Below are positions 17,802 through 27,299 of a stretch of 64,000 bases of DNA, one piece after another; position 1 is the first letter of the stretch, and each line of letters starts with the position of its first letter. A program made the position numbers and the translations under genes. The stretch covers positions 124,001-188,000 of the forward strand of contig NZ_AUIB01000001.1 of assembly GCF_000423485.1 (NCBI RefSeq), written 5' to 3'. Source of the stretch: Propionimicrobium lymphophilum DSM 4903. GTDB taxonomy: Bacteria > Actinomycetota > Actinomycetes > Propionibacteriales > Propionibacteriaceae. The notes under the pieces were generated by a model. That model made no database searches, was not told the DNA's origin, and saw nothing but the letters and a program-made list of their open reading frames with translations.

Positions 17802-18578
17802 TTGAGTTCCGAATCCGTGAAGCTCCCGCTTCCGCACGAGTTCAACCCGAACTACAGCGACGAACGTCGCATCGATTACACCAACACCGAAACCAACATC
17901 GACGAGTCGACCATTGCTGATATGAAGGCAATCATGGCCCGCTATCCGCAGCCGCGTTCGGCGTTGCTGCCAATGCTGCACCTGGTTCAGTCGGTTGACG
18001 GCTACATTTCGGCTGCCGGCGTCGAGCTTTGCGCCGACCTGCTGGGCATTCCTGTGGCCCAGGTCAACGGTGTGGCCACCTTCTACACCCAGTACCACCG
18101 CAAGCCCGCCGGCGAATATCACGTCGGCGTCTGCACCACGTCGCTTTGCGCGATCATGGGCGGCGACGTCTTGCTCGGTCAGATGGAACAGAAGCTCGGC
18201 ATTGAGCCAGGCGAGACCACCCCGGACGGCAAGTTCAGCTTGGAGCGCGTCGAGTGCAACGCGGCTTGTGATTTCGCGCCGGTGATGATGGTCAACTGGG
18301 AGTTCATGGACGCCATGACCCCGGAGCTGGCCGACAAGCTCATCGATGACCTGCGTGCCGGCAGGGATGTTCATTCCACTCGTGGCCCGCGCATCCCAAC
18401 CTTCAAGGAGAACGAGCGAATGCTCGCCGGTTTCTGTGACGGTCTGGCCGATGAGGGCCCGAGCGCTGGGGACGCCTCGCTTCGCGGAGTGAAGCTGGCC
18501 AAGGAGAACGGCTGGCGCGCTCCGAGTGCCGCGGAGGTTGCCGCGGCTAAGCCCGCAGATGAGGAGGCTGCCAAGTGA
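17802..18578 (+). CDS. nuoE: NADH-quinone oxidoreductase subunit E
   Basis: The 24-kDa thioredoxin-like subunit holding the 2Fe-2S cluster N1a. About 258 residues. Ligands appear as CTTSLC (C-x4-C) and ECNAACDFAP (C-x3-C). A C-terminal extension of about 70 Ala/Glu-rich residues follows the domain. Start choice: an ATG at 17775 overlaps the nuoD stop, but a strong AAGGAGG at 17790-17796 lies 5 nt before the TTG at 17802, which makes the TTG the better start. If the ATG is used, the protein gains 9 residues. Both may be used. Confidence 0.93.
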   Translation: MSSESVKLPLPHEFNPNYSDERRIDYTNTETNIDESTIADMKAIMARYPQPRSALLPMLHLVQSVDGYISAAGVELCADLLGIPVAQVNGVATFYTQYHRKPAGEYHVGVCTTSLCAIMGGDVLLGQMEQKLGIEPGETTPDGKFSLERVECNAACDFAPVMMVNWEFMDAMTPELADKLIDDLRAGRDVHSTRGPRIPTFKENERMLAGFCDGLADEGPSAGDASLRGVKLAKENGWRAPSAAEVAAAKPADEEAAK

Positions 18579-19924
18579 GCGAACTCAAAGTCGACACCCT
18601 GACCCCGGTTCTCACTAAGCACTGGGGTGAAGAGGGCAGTTGGAAGCTGGATCACTACGTCGCTAACGGCGGCTATTCGGGTGCCCGCAAGGCTCTGGAG
18701 ATGGAGCCGGGCGACGTCGTCGAGATGGTCAAGAACGCTGGGCTTCGCGGCCGCGGCGGTGCTGGCTTCCCGACGGGCGTCAAGTGGAGCTTCCTGCCGA
18801 AGGACAACCCGAACCCCAAGTATTTAGTTATTAACTGCGACGAGTCGGAGCCTGGCACCTGCAAGGACATGCCGATGCTGATGGCCACCCCGCACACGCT
18901 GATCGAGGGTGCCATCATCGCTTGCCGCGCGGTCGGCGCCCACCATGCGTTCGCTTACGTCCGTGGCGAGGTCGCGCACGTAATTCGACGGATGCGCGCA
19001 GCGGTTGACGAGGCCTACAAGGCCGGCTACCTGGGCAAGAACATCTTCGGTTCCGGCTACGACCTGGACATCGTGATTCACGCTGGTGCCGGCGCTTACA
19101 TTTGTGGCGAGGAAACGGCGCTGCTCGATTCTCTGGAGGGGCGCCGCGGCCAGCCGAGGCTGCGTCCGCCATTCCCAGCGGTCGAGGGTCTGTACGCCTG
19201 CCCGACGGTGGTCAACAACGCTGAATCCATTTGTTCGCTGCCAGCGATTCTGGAGAACGGCGTCGATTGGTACCGTTCGATGGGTTCGGAGAAGAGCCCC
19301 GGCTCGACGATCTACTCGGTTTCGGGCCACGTCAAGTACCCGGGCCAGTACGAGGCCCCGATGGGCATCACCTACGGCAAGCTGCTCGAGTTGGCTGGCG
19401 GTATTCGCGACGGTCATCACCTGAAGTTCTTCACGCCGGGCGGTTCGTCCACCCCGATCCTGACCGCCGACGACATCGACACGGTCATGGACTACGAGGG
19501 CGTCGTCGCCAAGGGCTCGATCCTCGGCACGAAGGCGCTGCAGACTTACGACGAGACTGTTTCCGTCGTTCGCACTTGCCTGCGTTACACCGAGTTTTAT
19601 CAGCACGAATCCTGCGGCAAGTGCACACCTTGCCGCGAGGGCAGCTGGTGGCTGGTGCAGACGCTGCGCAACCTCGAGGCCGGTAAGGGCCAAGAGGGGG
19701 ACGTCGACAAGCTGCTCGATGTTTGCGACAACGTCTCGATGAAGAGCTTCTGCACGCTGGCCGACGGCTTCGTCGCCAACATCACCAGCTCCATTAAGCA
19801 TTTCCGCTCAGAGTTCGAGGCCGGCTACCACACGCCAGCCTGGGAGCTGTTCCCCTACGAGAAGAGCGTTTACTTCCCGGAACACCGCCGGGAGCAGATC
19901 ACGGTTGAGGGAGGTTCCAAGTGA
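18575..19924 (+). CDS. nuoF: NADH-quinone oxidoreductase subunit F
   Basis: The 51-kDa subunit that binds NADH, FMN and cluster N3. It has 449 residues. The FMN/NADH glycine-rich loops are LRGRGGAGFPTGVKWSF and GAGAYICGEETALLDSLEG. The 4Fe-4S ligands are ESCGKCTPCREG plus the distal Cys in KSFCTLADG. Its length and order are standard. GTG start overlapping nuoE by 4 nt, and its own stop overlaps nuoG by 4 nt. With NuoE and NuoG it forms the electron-input module, which shows this complex I has an NADH-oxidising module. Confidence 0.97.
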   Translation: MSELKVDTLTPVLTKHWGEEGSWKLDHYVANGGYSGARKALEMEPGDVVEMVKNAGLRGRGGAGFPTGVKWSFLPKDNPNPKYLVINCDESEPGTCKDMPMLMATPHTLIEGAIIACRAVGAHHAFAYVRGEVAHVIRRMRAAVDEAYKAGYLGKNIFGSGYDLDIVIHAGAGAYICGEETALLDSLEGRRGQPRLRPPFPAVEGLYACPTVVNNAESICSLPAILENGVDWYRSMGSEKSPGSTIYSVSGHVKYPGQYEAPMGITYGKLLELAGGIRDGHHLKFFTPGGSSTPILTADDIDTVMDYEGVVAKGSILGTKALQTYDETVSVVRTCLRYTEFYQHESCGKCTPCREGSWWLVQTLRNLEAGKGQEGDVDKLLDVCDNVSMKSFCTLADGFVANITSSIKHFRSEFEAGYHTPAWELFPYEKSVYFPEHRREQITVEGGSK

Positions 19925-22305
19925 GCACCGACGTCAAACCCGAAGTCAAGCCGGAAACAGTCACTTTCACCATCGACGGTTTGCCCATCGAGGTGCCCAA
20001 GGGCACGCTGGTGATTAGGGCTGCGGAGGCCAATGGAATTCACATTCCGCGCTTCTGCGACCACCCGCTGCTGGACCCGGTGGCTTGCTGCCGCGCTTGC
20101 ATGGTTGAGGTTCCGGACGCCGGCAATGGCCGCGCGATGAAGCCGCAGCCCGCTTGTGCGTTGACCGCCATGCCGAACATGGTCATCGAGACCGCCGAAG
20201 GTAGCGAGAAGGTGGCCAAGCATCAGACCGGAATGCTCGAGTTCTTGCTCATCAACCACCCGCTCGACTGCCCGATTTGTGACAAGGGCGGCGAGTGCCC
20301 GCTGCAGAACCAGGCCATGAGCCATGGGCCGGCGGGGTCGCGTTACGAGGGTGCCAAGCGCACATACCCGAAGCCGGTGCAGATTTCGCCGCTGATTGTG
20401 ATCGACCGCGAGCGCTGCGTCCTTTGTCAGCGCTGCACAAGGTTTGGGGCACAGATTTCGGGCGACGAGTTCCTCTCGCTGGCCGAGCGTGGCGCGCTTT
20501 CGCAGATCTCCAGTTACGAGACGGACCCGTACGAGTCTTATTTTTCGGGCAACATCGTACAGATCTGCCCGGTTGGCGCGCTGACCAGCACCGACTACCG
20601 CTTCCAGGCCCGCCCCTTCGACCTGGTATCAACTACCACGACGTGTGAGCACTGCGCTGGCGGTTGCGAGATGCGAACCGACCACAGGCATTATCAGGTG
20701 AAGCGCAGGCTGGCCGGCAACAATCCGGAAATCAACGAGGAGTGGCTGGCTGACCGCTGCCGCTTCGCCTTCCACTATGGTCATCAGGCCGACCGCCTGA
20801 CCACGCCACTGGTTCGCGAGGGCGGCAAGCTTGTTGCGACGAGCTGGCCCGATGCCATCGACCGCGCTGTCTCCGGTCTGAAGTCCGCTGGGGAGGCCGT
20901 GGGCGTGCTGACCGGTGGCCGTCTGACCCTGGAGAACGCCTACGCTTACTCGCGTTTCGCTCGCGCAGCGCTCGGCACTAACAACATCGATTTCCGTTCC
21001 AGGCCTTATGGCCCAGCCGAGGAGTCTTTCCTGGCCTCGAAGGTGGCGGGACGAAAGCTCGCAGAAAGCGTCCAGTACGCAGACCTGGAGAATGCTAAGA
21101 AGGTCGTCCTGGTCTGCTACGAACCAGAGGAAGACACCGGTCCGGTTTTCTTGCGGCTGCGCAAGGCAGTGCGCAAGAAGGGCTTGCAGGTGGTGGCGAT
21201 TGCCCCGATGCTGAGCCGCGGCAACAAGAAGCTTTCCGCGCAGCTCGTGGCCACTGCGCCCGGCGACGAGACGGCGGCCTTGGCGGGTCTCGAGCTGGAC
21301 GCCGACACTATCGTTCTTGCCGGCGAACGCGCTGGAGAGGTACACGGTTTGATGGCTGAGCTGGCCAAGGTCGAGGAGCGGGGAGCCCGCCTGGCCTGGA
21401 TTCCGCGTCGAGCCGGTGAGTTGGGTGCCATCGAGGCCGGCTGCCTGCCGAGCTTGCTGCCAGGTGGTCGCTTAGTCGATGACGCACAGGCCCGAGTCGA
21501 TCTGCAGGCGGCTTGGGGAGTTAACCTTCCCGCCGAGCCCGGCTTGGACGCTAAGCAGATGGTTGAGCAGGCCGCCTCCGGTGAGCTAAAGGCCCTGGTT
21601 ACTGCCGGCCTGGAGGCCGCTGACATGCCCGATCCGCTGTTGGCGAAGGTGGCTTTCAAGCAGGCATTCGTGGTCAGCTTTGAGCAGCGGGCCTCCGACG
21701 TTACTGATAGCGCAGACGTGGTTTTCCCGGTTGCGCTGGTTGAAGATCAGTCGGGCACGTTCGTCAGCTGGGAGCACCGATTCAACCCGGTCAATCAGGT
21801 GATCGACAAGCGCGTCACACCGATGACTGATGTGCGCTCGCTGGCCGCTCTGGCCGACGCAATGGGCTCGGAGCTTGGGTTCCGTTCCCCGGCGCAGGCC
21901 CGCGCAAGCTTCGACGAGATCGCCGATTGGACTTCCACCGAGACCCGCTCGGTGGCGGCCGACAGCATAGAGAACCGCGGTAGCGGCCCGCTGAAGTTGG
22001 CCGTCTGGCACTACATGATCGACGATTCGCGTGCGGTCGATGGGGCTATCGGCCTGATCGAGTCTGCCCCGAAGGCGGTCGTAAAAATGTCAGTGGCCAC
22101 TGCTAATAAATATGGTGTAAAGGCAGCCGATCAGGTTGTCGTCTCAAACGAGCACGGTTCTTACCGGGCGCCGGCGGTGATCGTTGACGGCATGGTCGAC
22201 GACGTCGTCTGGCTGCCCGCCAACACTGGCGTTCGGGTGAGTGAGGCGCTGCAGGCTGGTGCCGGCGATCGGGTGCAACTATCTTTGGCAGGAGGTGCGG
22301 CATGA
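19921..22305 (+). CDS. nuoG: NADH-quinone oxidoreductase subunit G
   Basis: The 75-kDa subunit, 794 residues. N-terminal 2Fe-2S domain: RFCDHPLLDPVACCRACMVEV plus a further Cys (QPACAL). Then DCPICDKGGECPLQNQAM for the His/Cys 4Fe-4S cluster and CVLCQRCTRFG for the next cluster. A fourth site, CEHCAGGCEMRTDH with a distal Cys (ADRCRF), matches the off-path cluster N7 known in some bacteria. The C-terminal half is a molybdopterin-oxidoreductase-like fold without cofactor-binding residues that I can recognise, as is normal for NuoG. GTG start. Confidence 0.96.
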   Translation: MSTDVKPEVKPETVTFTIDGLPIEVPKGTLVIRAAEANGIHIPRFCDHPLLDPVACCRACMVEVPDAGNGRAMKPQPACALTAMPNMVIETAEGSEKVAKHQTGMLEFLLINHPLDCPICDKGGECPLQNQAMSHGPAGSRYEGAKRTYPKPVQISPLIVIDRERCVLCQRCTRFGAQISGDEFLSLAERGALSQISSYETDPYESYFSGNIVQICPVGALTSTDYRFQARPFDLVSTTTTCEHCAGGCEMRTDHRHYQVKRRLAGNNPEINEEWLADRCRFAFHYGHQADRLTTPLVREGGKLVATSWPDAIDRAVSGLKSAGEAVGVLTGGRLTLENAYAYSRFARAALGTNNIDFRSRPYGPAEESFLASKVAGRKLAESVQYADLENAKKVVLVCYEPEEDTGPVFLRLRKAVRKKGLQVVAIAPMLSRGNKKLSAQLVATAPGDETAALAGLELDADTIVLAGERAGEVHGLMAELAKVEERGARLAWIPRRAGELGAIEAGCLPSLLPGGRLVDDAQARVDLQAAWGVNLPAEPGLDAKQMVEQAASGELKALVTAGLEAADMPDPLLAKVAFKQAFVVSFEQRASDVTDSADVVFPVALVEDQSGTFVSWEHRFNPVNQVIDKRVTPMTDVRSLAALADAMGSELGFRSPAQARASFDEIADWTSTETRSVAADSIENRGSGPLKLAVWHYMIDDSRAVDGAIGLIESAPKAVVKMSVATANKYGVKAADQVVVSNEHGSYRAPAVIVDGMVDDVVWLPANTGVRVSEALQAGAGDRVQLSLAGGAA

Positions 22306-23636
22306 GTCACGATCTGAACCCACTTAAAGATCCGCTGTGGCTCGTGATCGTTAAGGTCGTTGCGGTTTTTGTGCTGCTTTTGACCTGGACGATCTTCAAC
22401 GTTTGGTTTGAGCGTCGAGTCATTGGCCGGATGCAGAACCGTCGTGGCCCGACGATGAACGGTCCGCTCGGTTTGGGGCAGGCCCTTGGCGACGGCATGA
22501 AGCTGATCTTCAAGGAGGACTTCCGCCCGGCTCGTACCGACGCGTTCGTCTTCTCGATCGCCCCGATGCTGACCGCAGTTGCGGCGTTCACCGTGTGGAC
22601 GGTCATTCCGTTGGGCGGCAACGTCACGATCTTCGGCGTCGACACCAGGCTTCAGGTGACGGATCTTCCGGTCAGCATCCTGTTCATCCTGGCGGTCGCC
22701 GCGGTTGGTTTCTACGGCGTCGTGCTGGCAGGTTGGGCGTCGAACGGCACCTACTCGCTGCTCGGTTCGATGCGCGCCACCGCGCAGGTTATTAGCTACG
22801 AGGTCTGCATGGGCCTGTCGCTGATCCCGGTGTTCATCCTGTCGCAGTCCGCATCGACGGGTGACATCGTCAAGGCTCAGCAGGCCACCTGGCTACCGCT
22901 TCCCGGCGGCGTCCCGGATCTGCCCAGCTGGTACTTCCTGCTGCTCGTCCCGAGCTTCATCATCTTCTTGATTTCGATGGTGGGCGAGTGCAACCGTCTG
23001 CCGTTCGACTTCGCCGAGTGTGAATCAGAAATCGTTAGTGGTCACCTAACCGACTACTCGGGTTTCCGCTACGCGCTGTACTTCCTCGCCGAATACATCA
23101 ACATGGCGACGACCTCGGCCATCTGCGCCACCGTCTTCCTGGGCGGCTACACGGCGCCCTGGCCGCTGAACAACATCGCCTGGCTGAACGACGGCTGGTT
23201 CACGCTGGTTTGGTTCATCTTGAAGGTTCAGGTTTTGATCTTCGGTTTCGTCTGGGTTCGTGGTTCGCTGCCGCGTTACCGCTACGACAAGTTCATGGCC
23301 CTGGGCTGGAAGGTGCTGATTCCGGTCGCCCTGGTTTGGACGATGCTGGTTGCGCTGTTCCGCACGGCTGGCCACGAGAACTGGTTCACTTCGCCGGCGT
23401 TCCTGATCACCGTCGCGGTCATCTTCGTCGCGATTCTCGCAGTCGTTTGGTTCTCCGGTTCCGAAAAGGCCCCGGAGCCCACCGCGCTGGAGAAGGCGGA
23501 GGCCAGGAAGTCGCTGCCGGGTGCCTATCCGACACCGGTGCTCAGTGATGATCTGATCAACGCCATCAACGCGTCCGCCTCGGCTAAGCAGATTGGGGCA
23601 GGCGTCGGCACAGTTAAAGAAGGAGCTGATTCCTAA
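22302..23636 (+). CDS. nuoH: NADH-quinone oxidoreductase subunit H
   Basis: The membrane subunit joining the peripheral arm to the membrane arm and forming the entrance of the quinone channel. It has 444 residues with eight or nine helices. Conserved segments: [20 protein letters not shown], then [21 protein letters not shown], the acidic loop of the E-channel. A hydrophilic C-terminal tail of about 60 residues ([17 protein letters not shown]) extends beyond the E. coli protein. ATG start overlapping nuoG by 4 nt. The stop overlaps the nuoI start by 1 nt (TAATG). Confidence 0.97.
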   Translation: MSHDLNPLKDPLWLVIVKVVAVFVLLLTWTIFNVWFERRVIGRMQNRRGPTMNGPLGLGQALGDGMKLIFKEDFRPARTDAFVFSIAPMLTAVAAFTVWTVIPLGGNVTIFGVDTRLQVTDLPVSILFILAVAAVGFYGVVLAGWASNGTYSLLGSMRATAQVISYEVCMGLSLIPVFILSQSASTGDIVKAQQATWLPLPGGVPDLPSWYFLLLVPSFIIFLISMVGECNRLPFDFAECESEIVSGHLTDYSGFRYALYFLAEYINMATTSAICATVFLGGYTAPWPLNNIAWLNDGWFTLVWFILKVQVLIFGFVWVRGSLPRYRYDKFMALGWKVLIPVALVWTMLVALFRTAGHENWFTSPAFLITVAVIFVAILAVVWFSGSEKAPEPTALEKAEARKSLPGAYPTPVLSDDLINAINASASAKQIGAGVGTVKEGADS

Positions 23637-24193
23637 TGGGAGCCTGGTCCGGGTTCGGAATTTCTTTCCGAACAATGTTCCGGAAGTCCTTCACTCAGGG
23701 CTACCCGGAAAAAGGTAAAGAGAAGGTCACCGCTCCGCGCTACCACGGCAGGCATCAGCTGAACCGTTGGCCGGATGGCCTGGAGAAGTGTGTCGGCTGT
23801 GAGCTGTGCGCGTGGGCCTGCCCCGCGGACGCCATCTACGTCGAGGGCGCCGACAATACCGAGGACGCTCGCTTCAGCCCCGGCGAGAGGTACGGCAGGG
23901 TCTATCAGATCAACTACACCCGCTGCATTCTTTGCGGCCTGTGCATCGAGGCCTGCCCGACCCGCGCGTTGACCATGACCAACGACTTCAAGTTCTCCGA
24001 TCGCACCCGCGAGTTGATGATCTGGACGAAGGATCAGCTCCTTGCCCCGCTGCTGCCGGGCATGGAGGAGCCTCCGCACCCGCGTCGCTTGGGTGACGAC
24101 GAGAAGGATTACTTCCTGGGTCTGCCGCCGACCGGTGTGCTGGACACCATCGAAAACCGTCGTAAGCAAGCCCAAGGGGGGAGCAAAAAGTGA
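23636..24193 (+). CDS. nuoI: NADH-quinone oxidoreductase subunit I
   Basis: Ferredoxin-like subunit carrying clusters N6a and N6b. It has 185 residues. The two 4Fe-4S motifs are [16 protein letters not shown] and [16 protein letters not shown]. An amphipathic N-terminus ([20 protein letters not shown]) docks it on the membrane arm. AAGGAGC lies upstream of the ATG inside the nuoH end. The last bases overlap nuoJ (GTGA). Confidence 0.97.
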   Translation: MGAWSGFGISFRTMFRKSFTQGYPEKGKEKVTAPRYHGRHQLNRWPDGLEKCVGCELCAWACPADAIYVEGADNTEDARFSPGERYGRVYQINYTRCILCGLCIEACPTRALTMTNDFKFSDRTRELMIWTKDQLLAPLLPGMEEPPHPRRLGDDEKDYFLGLPPTGVLDTIENRRKQAQGGSKK

Positions 24194-25077
24194 TTGCTCT
24201 GGTAACCGGTCAGCAGGTCGCGTTCTGGATTTTCGCGCCGTTGGCCATCGCGCTGGCCCTTGGCATGGCGTTTAGCCGCAAGCCCGTGCATTCCGCGCTT
24301 TCGCTGGCCGGAATGATGGTTTGCCTCGGCTGCCTTTACGCCAGCCTAGATGCCCCGTTCCTGTTCGTGGCGCAGATCATCGTCTACACGGGTGCGGTCA
24401 TGATGCTGTTCGTCTTCACCATGATGGTGATCGGCATTGACTCCCTGGATTCGCTGGTTGAGACGCTGAAGAGTCAGCGGCTGCTGGCCTTCATCGGCGC
24501 TTTCGGATTCCTGATCATGGTCGGCTCGGCGCTGATTAACGGCATCGTTCACACCAACCCGGACGGCCTGACGACCGCCAACGCCGCCGAGGGTGGAAAC
24601 GTTCAGGGCCTGGCCCACCTGGTGTTCACCGATTACGTCTTTGCATTCGAGGCAACCGGCGCACTGCTTATTACTGCTGCGCTGGCCGCCATGATTTTGA
24701 CGCACGGCGAGCGCTTGACGAAGCCCGAGAGGCAGCGTCAGCGCGCGGACCGCAAGATCCGCGAGTTCGAGACCGAGGGCAAGCATCCTGGTTCTCGTCC
24801 TGGCCCCGGTTCTTACGCCCGTCACGACTCGATCGCCTACCCGGGCCTCACGCCCGACGGCAAGATCGCCGAGAAGTCGGTTTCGCCGACGCTCAAGGTT
24901 CGTGGTTCAGCAATCGTCGAGGCCGAGGGGCTGTCCACTCCGCACCTGGCCGCTGGACGCGAGATTGCGCAGGCCTGGGACGAACTGGACGGCACTGACA
25001 TCGCGAAGGATTACTTTGATGCGGCTTTGGAGCGGCCCGAGACTCCCGCCATTGAATCGGAGGAGGATGAGCGATGA
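24190..25077 (+). CDS. nuoJ: NADH-quinone oxidoreductase subunit J
   Basis: Membrane-arm subunit with five helices in the first 165 residues, including the conserved [17 protein letters not shown]. It has 295 residues. The hydrophilic C-terminal tail of about 125 residues, with no counterpart in E. coli NuoJ, contains a basic segment ([16 protein letters not shown]), a Pro/Gly-rich segment and an acidic end. Long tails are common in actinobacterial NuoJ. GTG start, 4-nt overlaps with both neighbours. Confidence 0.95.
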   Translation: MIALVTGQQVAFWIFAPLAIALALGMAFSRKPVHSALSLAGMMVCLGCLYASLDAPFLFVAQIIVYTGAVMMLFVFTMMVIGIDSLDSLVETLKSQRLLAFIGAFGFLIMVGSALINGIVHTNPDGLTTANAAEGGNVQGLAHLVFTDYVFAFEATGALLITAALAAMILTHGERLTKPERQRQRADRKIREFETEGKHPGSRPGPGSYARHDSIAYPGLTPDGKIAEKSVSPTLKVRGSAIVEAEGLSTPHLAAGREIAQAWDELDGTDIAKDYFDAALERPETPAIESEEDER

Positions 25078-25373
25078 GCCCCAACGCATACCTTGTCTTG
25101 TCGGTGATTCTTTTCACCATCGGCTTGCTGGCGTTCATGCTGCGTCGCAACGTCTTGATCATGTTCATGTCGATCGAGATGATGCTGAACTCGGCGAACC
25201 TGGCGCTGATCACTTTCGCCAACGCCAACGGCGATCTGTCCGGCCAGGTGGCCGCGTTCTTCGTCATGGTCGTGGCGGCTGCGGAAGTCGTGATCGGCTT
25301 GGCAATCATCGTAATGATATTTAGAACCCGTCGTTCTGCTTCGGCTGACGATCAGAATCAACTGAGGCATTAG
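25074..25373 (+). CDS. nuoK: NADH-quinone oxidoreductase subunit K
   Basis: Small membrane subunit of 99 residues with three helices, homologous to MnhC/MrpC of antiporters. The conserved glutamates for proton transfer are in [14 protein letters not shown] (helix 2) and [12 protein letters not shown] (helix 3). The C-terminus is short and basic. ATG start overlapping nuoJ by 4 nt. A 12-nt gap with AAGGGGGA separates it from nuoL. Confidence 0.97.
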   Translation: MSPNAYLVLSVILFTIGLLAFMLRRNVLIMFMSIEMMLNSANLALITFANANGDLSGQVAAFFVMVVAAAEVVIGLAIIVMIFRTRRSASADDQNQLRH

Positions 25374-25385
25374 AAGGGGGAACTG

Positions 25386-27284
25386 GTGAATCCGCTTGAA
25401 ACTGTCGCAGCGACCGGAGTTTTCACTTCGGCCTGGCTGCTAATAGCTATCCCGCTTGCGGTCTTCGCGATCCTGCTGCTAGTCGGCAAGGCGAGCAACT
25501 CGTGGGGCCACTGGCTGGGCACGGCGAGCATCCTTGCCTCGTTCGTGTTGGGCATCGTGATGTTCGCGAAGATGCTTGCTTTGAGCCCGGACGAACGCTC
25601 GATCGACCTGCACCTGTTCGATTTCCTGCAGACGGGCCCGCTGAATGTTGACTTCGGCATCCTGCTCGATCCGCTGTCGCTGCTGTTCGTGCTGTTGGTC
25701 ACTGGCGTCGGTTCGTTGATCTTCATCTACTCCATCGGCTACATGGCCGAGGATTCGAACCGCAGGCGATTCTTCGCTTACCTGAACCTGTTCGTCGCTT
25801 CGATGTTGACGCTGGTTCTGGCTAACAACTACCTGCTGCTGTTCTTCGGCTGGGAGGGTGTGGGCCTCGCCTCGTACCTGTTGATCAGCTTCTGGCAGCA
25901 GCGCCATACGGCGGCGTTGGCCGGTAAGAAGGCGTTCGTCGCTAACCGCATCGGTGACCTCGGCCTGCTGGTCGGCATGTTCGCGATCTTTTCCCAGATT
26001 GGTTCGCTGAACTTCGTCGACGTCGATGCCGCCATCGGTGACGTCAGCGGCAAGTGGGTCACGCTGATCGGCTTCTGCCTGCTGCTGGCCGCCTGTGGTA
26101 AGTCCGCCCAGGTTCCGCTGCAGTCCTGGCTGCTGGACGCCATGGAGGGCCCCACACCGGTTTCGGCCCTTATCCACGCGGCGACGATGGTCACCGCCGG
26201 CGTTTACTTAATCGTTCGCGCCGGTTCGGTCTACCAGCTCTCCGAGGCCGCGGCCATCGCCGTCTCGATTGTGGGCGCGGTTACCTTGATCTTCGGTGCC
26301 TGGATCGGTTCGGCTAAGGACGACATCAAGAAGGTGCTGGCTGGTTCCACGATGAGCCAGATCGGCTACATGATGCTCGCCGCCGCGATCGGCCCGGCCG
26401 GTGCGGTATTCGCGATCTTCCACCTGATCACCCACGGCGCTTTCAAGGCCAACATGTTCCTCGGTGCCGGCTCAATCATGCACGGCATGAACGACTCGGT
26501 GAATATGCGCGAGTTCGGTGCTCTGGCGAAGGCGATGCCGTGGACGTTCTACACGTTCGCGATTGGCTACCTGGCCATCATCGGTTTCCCGGGGCTGTCG
26601 GGCTTCTACTCCAAAGACCACATCATTGTGGTGGCTTGGGAGCGCTCCTGGGTGCTCGGTGCCGTTGCGATGTTCGGCGCCTTCCTCACCGCTTACTACA
26701 TGACTCGTCTGATGACAATGACCTTCCTGGGCAACAAGCGTTGGCGCGACGATCAACACCCGCACGAGTCGCCAGCAGTCATGGTTGTTCCGCTGGTTAT
26801 CCTTTCGGCCGCGGCCATCGTCCTGGGTGTTCTGATGAACAGCTGGATTCAGGATTGGCTTGGCCCGGTCACCGGCATGGAGCCCGAGCCCACCTCGCTG
26901 CTGCACGTTCCGTGGCAGGGCTGGGCGACTTTGGCCCTGGTAGCGATTGGTGTTGTTCTTGGCTACCTGCTGTTCCGCAATGAGGTGCCTCGTGAGGCCC
27001 CTGCAGCTAATCCGCTGGTTGCGGCCGGACGTCGAGACCTCTTCCAGGACGACTTCAACGACCTGGTCCTGGTTCGCGGTGGCGGCGCCGTCGTCAACGT
27101 GGTTGGCGCGCTGGATACCATCGCGGTGGACGGTCTGCTGGTCGGCGCTACCTCGGGCCTGAGCAAGGCTGTCGGTAAGGGCTTCAGCAAGCTGCAAAGT
27201 GGTTACGTCCGCAACTACGCTATGGCGATGGTGGTCGGCACCGTCGCGGTGGGCGTCGTTTTGATCCTCGGTCGGCTGGCCTAG
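25386..27284 (+). CDS. nuoL: NADH-quinone oxidoreductase subunit L
   Basis: Largest antiporter-like proton-pumping subunit, 632 residues with about 15 to 16 helices including the lateral amphipathic helix near the C-terminus. Key segments: FFGWEGVGLASYLLISFW with the channel glutamate, LLDAMEGPTPVSALIHAATMVTAGVYL, and the lysine-containing STMSQIGYMMLA region. GTG start preceded by AAGGGGGA. The helix HL-containing C-terminal part is complete. Upstream of nuoM by 15 nt. Confidence 0.97.
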   Translation: MNPLETVAATGVFTSAWLLIAIPLAVFAILLLVGKASNSWGHWLGTASILASFVLGIVMFAKMLALSPDERSIDLHLFDFLQTGPLNVDFGILLDPLSLLFVLLVTGVGSLIFIYSIGYMAEDSNRRRFFAYLNLFVASMLTLVLANNYLLLFFGWEGVGLASYLLISFWQQRHTAALAGKKAFVANRIGDLGLLVGMFAIFSQIGSLNFVDVDAAIGDVSGKWVTLIGFCLLLAACGKSAQVPLQSWLLDAMEGPTPVSALIHAATMVTAGVYLIVRAGSVYQLSEAAAIAVSIVGAVTLIFGAWIGSAKDDIKKVLAGSTMSQIGYMMLAAAIGPAGAVFAIFHLITHGAFKANMFLGAGSIMHGMNDSVNMREFGALAKAMPWTFYTFAIGYLAIIGFPGLSGFYSKDHIIVVAWERSWVLGAVAMFGAFLTAYYMTRLMTMTFLGNKRWRDDQHPHESPAVMVVPLVILSAAAIVLGVLMNSWIQDWLGPVTGMEPEPTSLLHVPWQGWATLALVAIGVVLGYLLFRNEVPREAPAANPLVAAGRRDLFQDDFNDLVLVRGGGAVVNVVGALDTIAVDGLLVGATSGLSKAVGKGFSKLQSGYVRNYAMAMVVGTVAVGVVLILGRLA

Positions 27285-27299
27285 GGGAGGAGACCAAAG

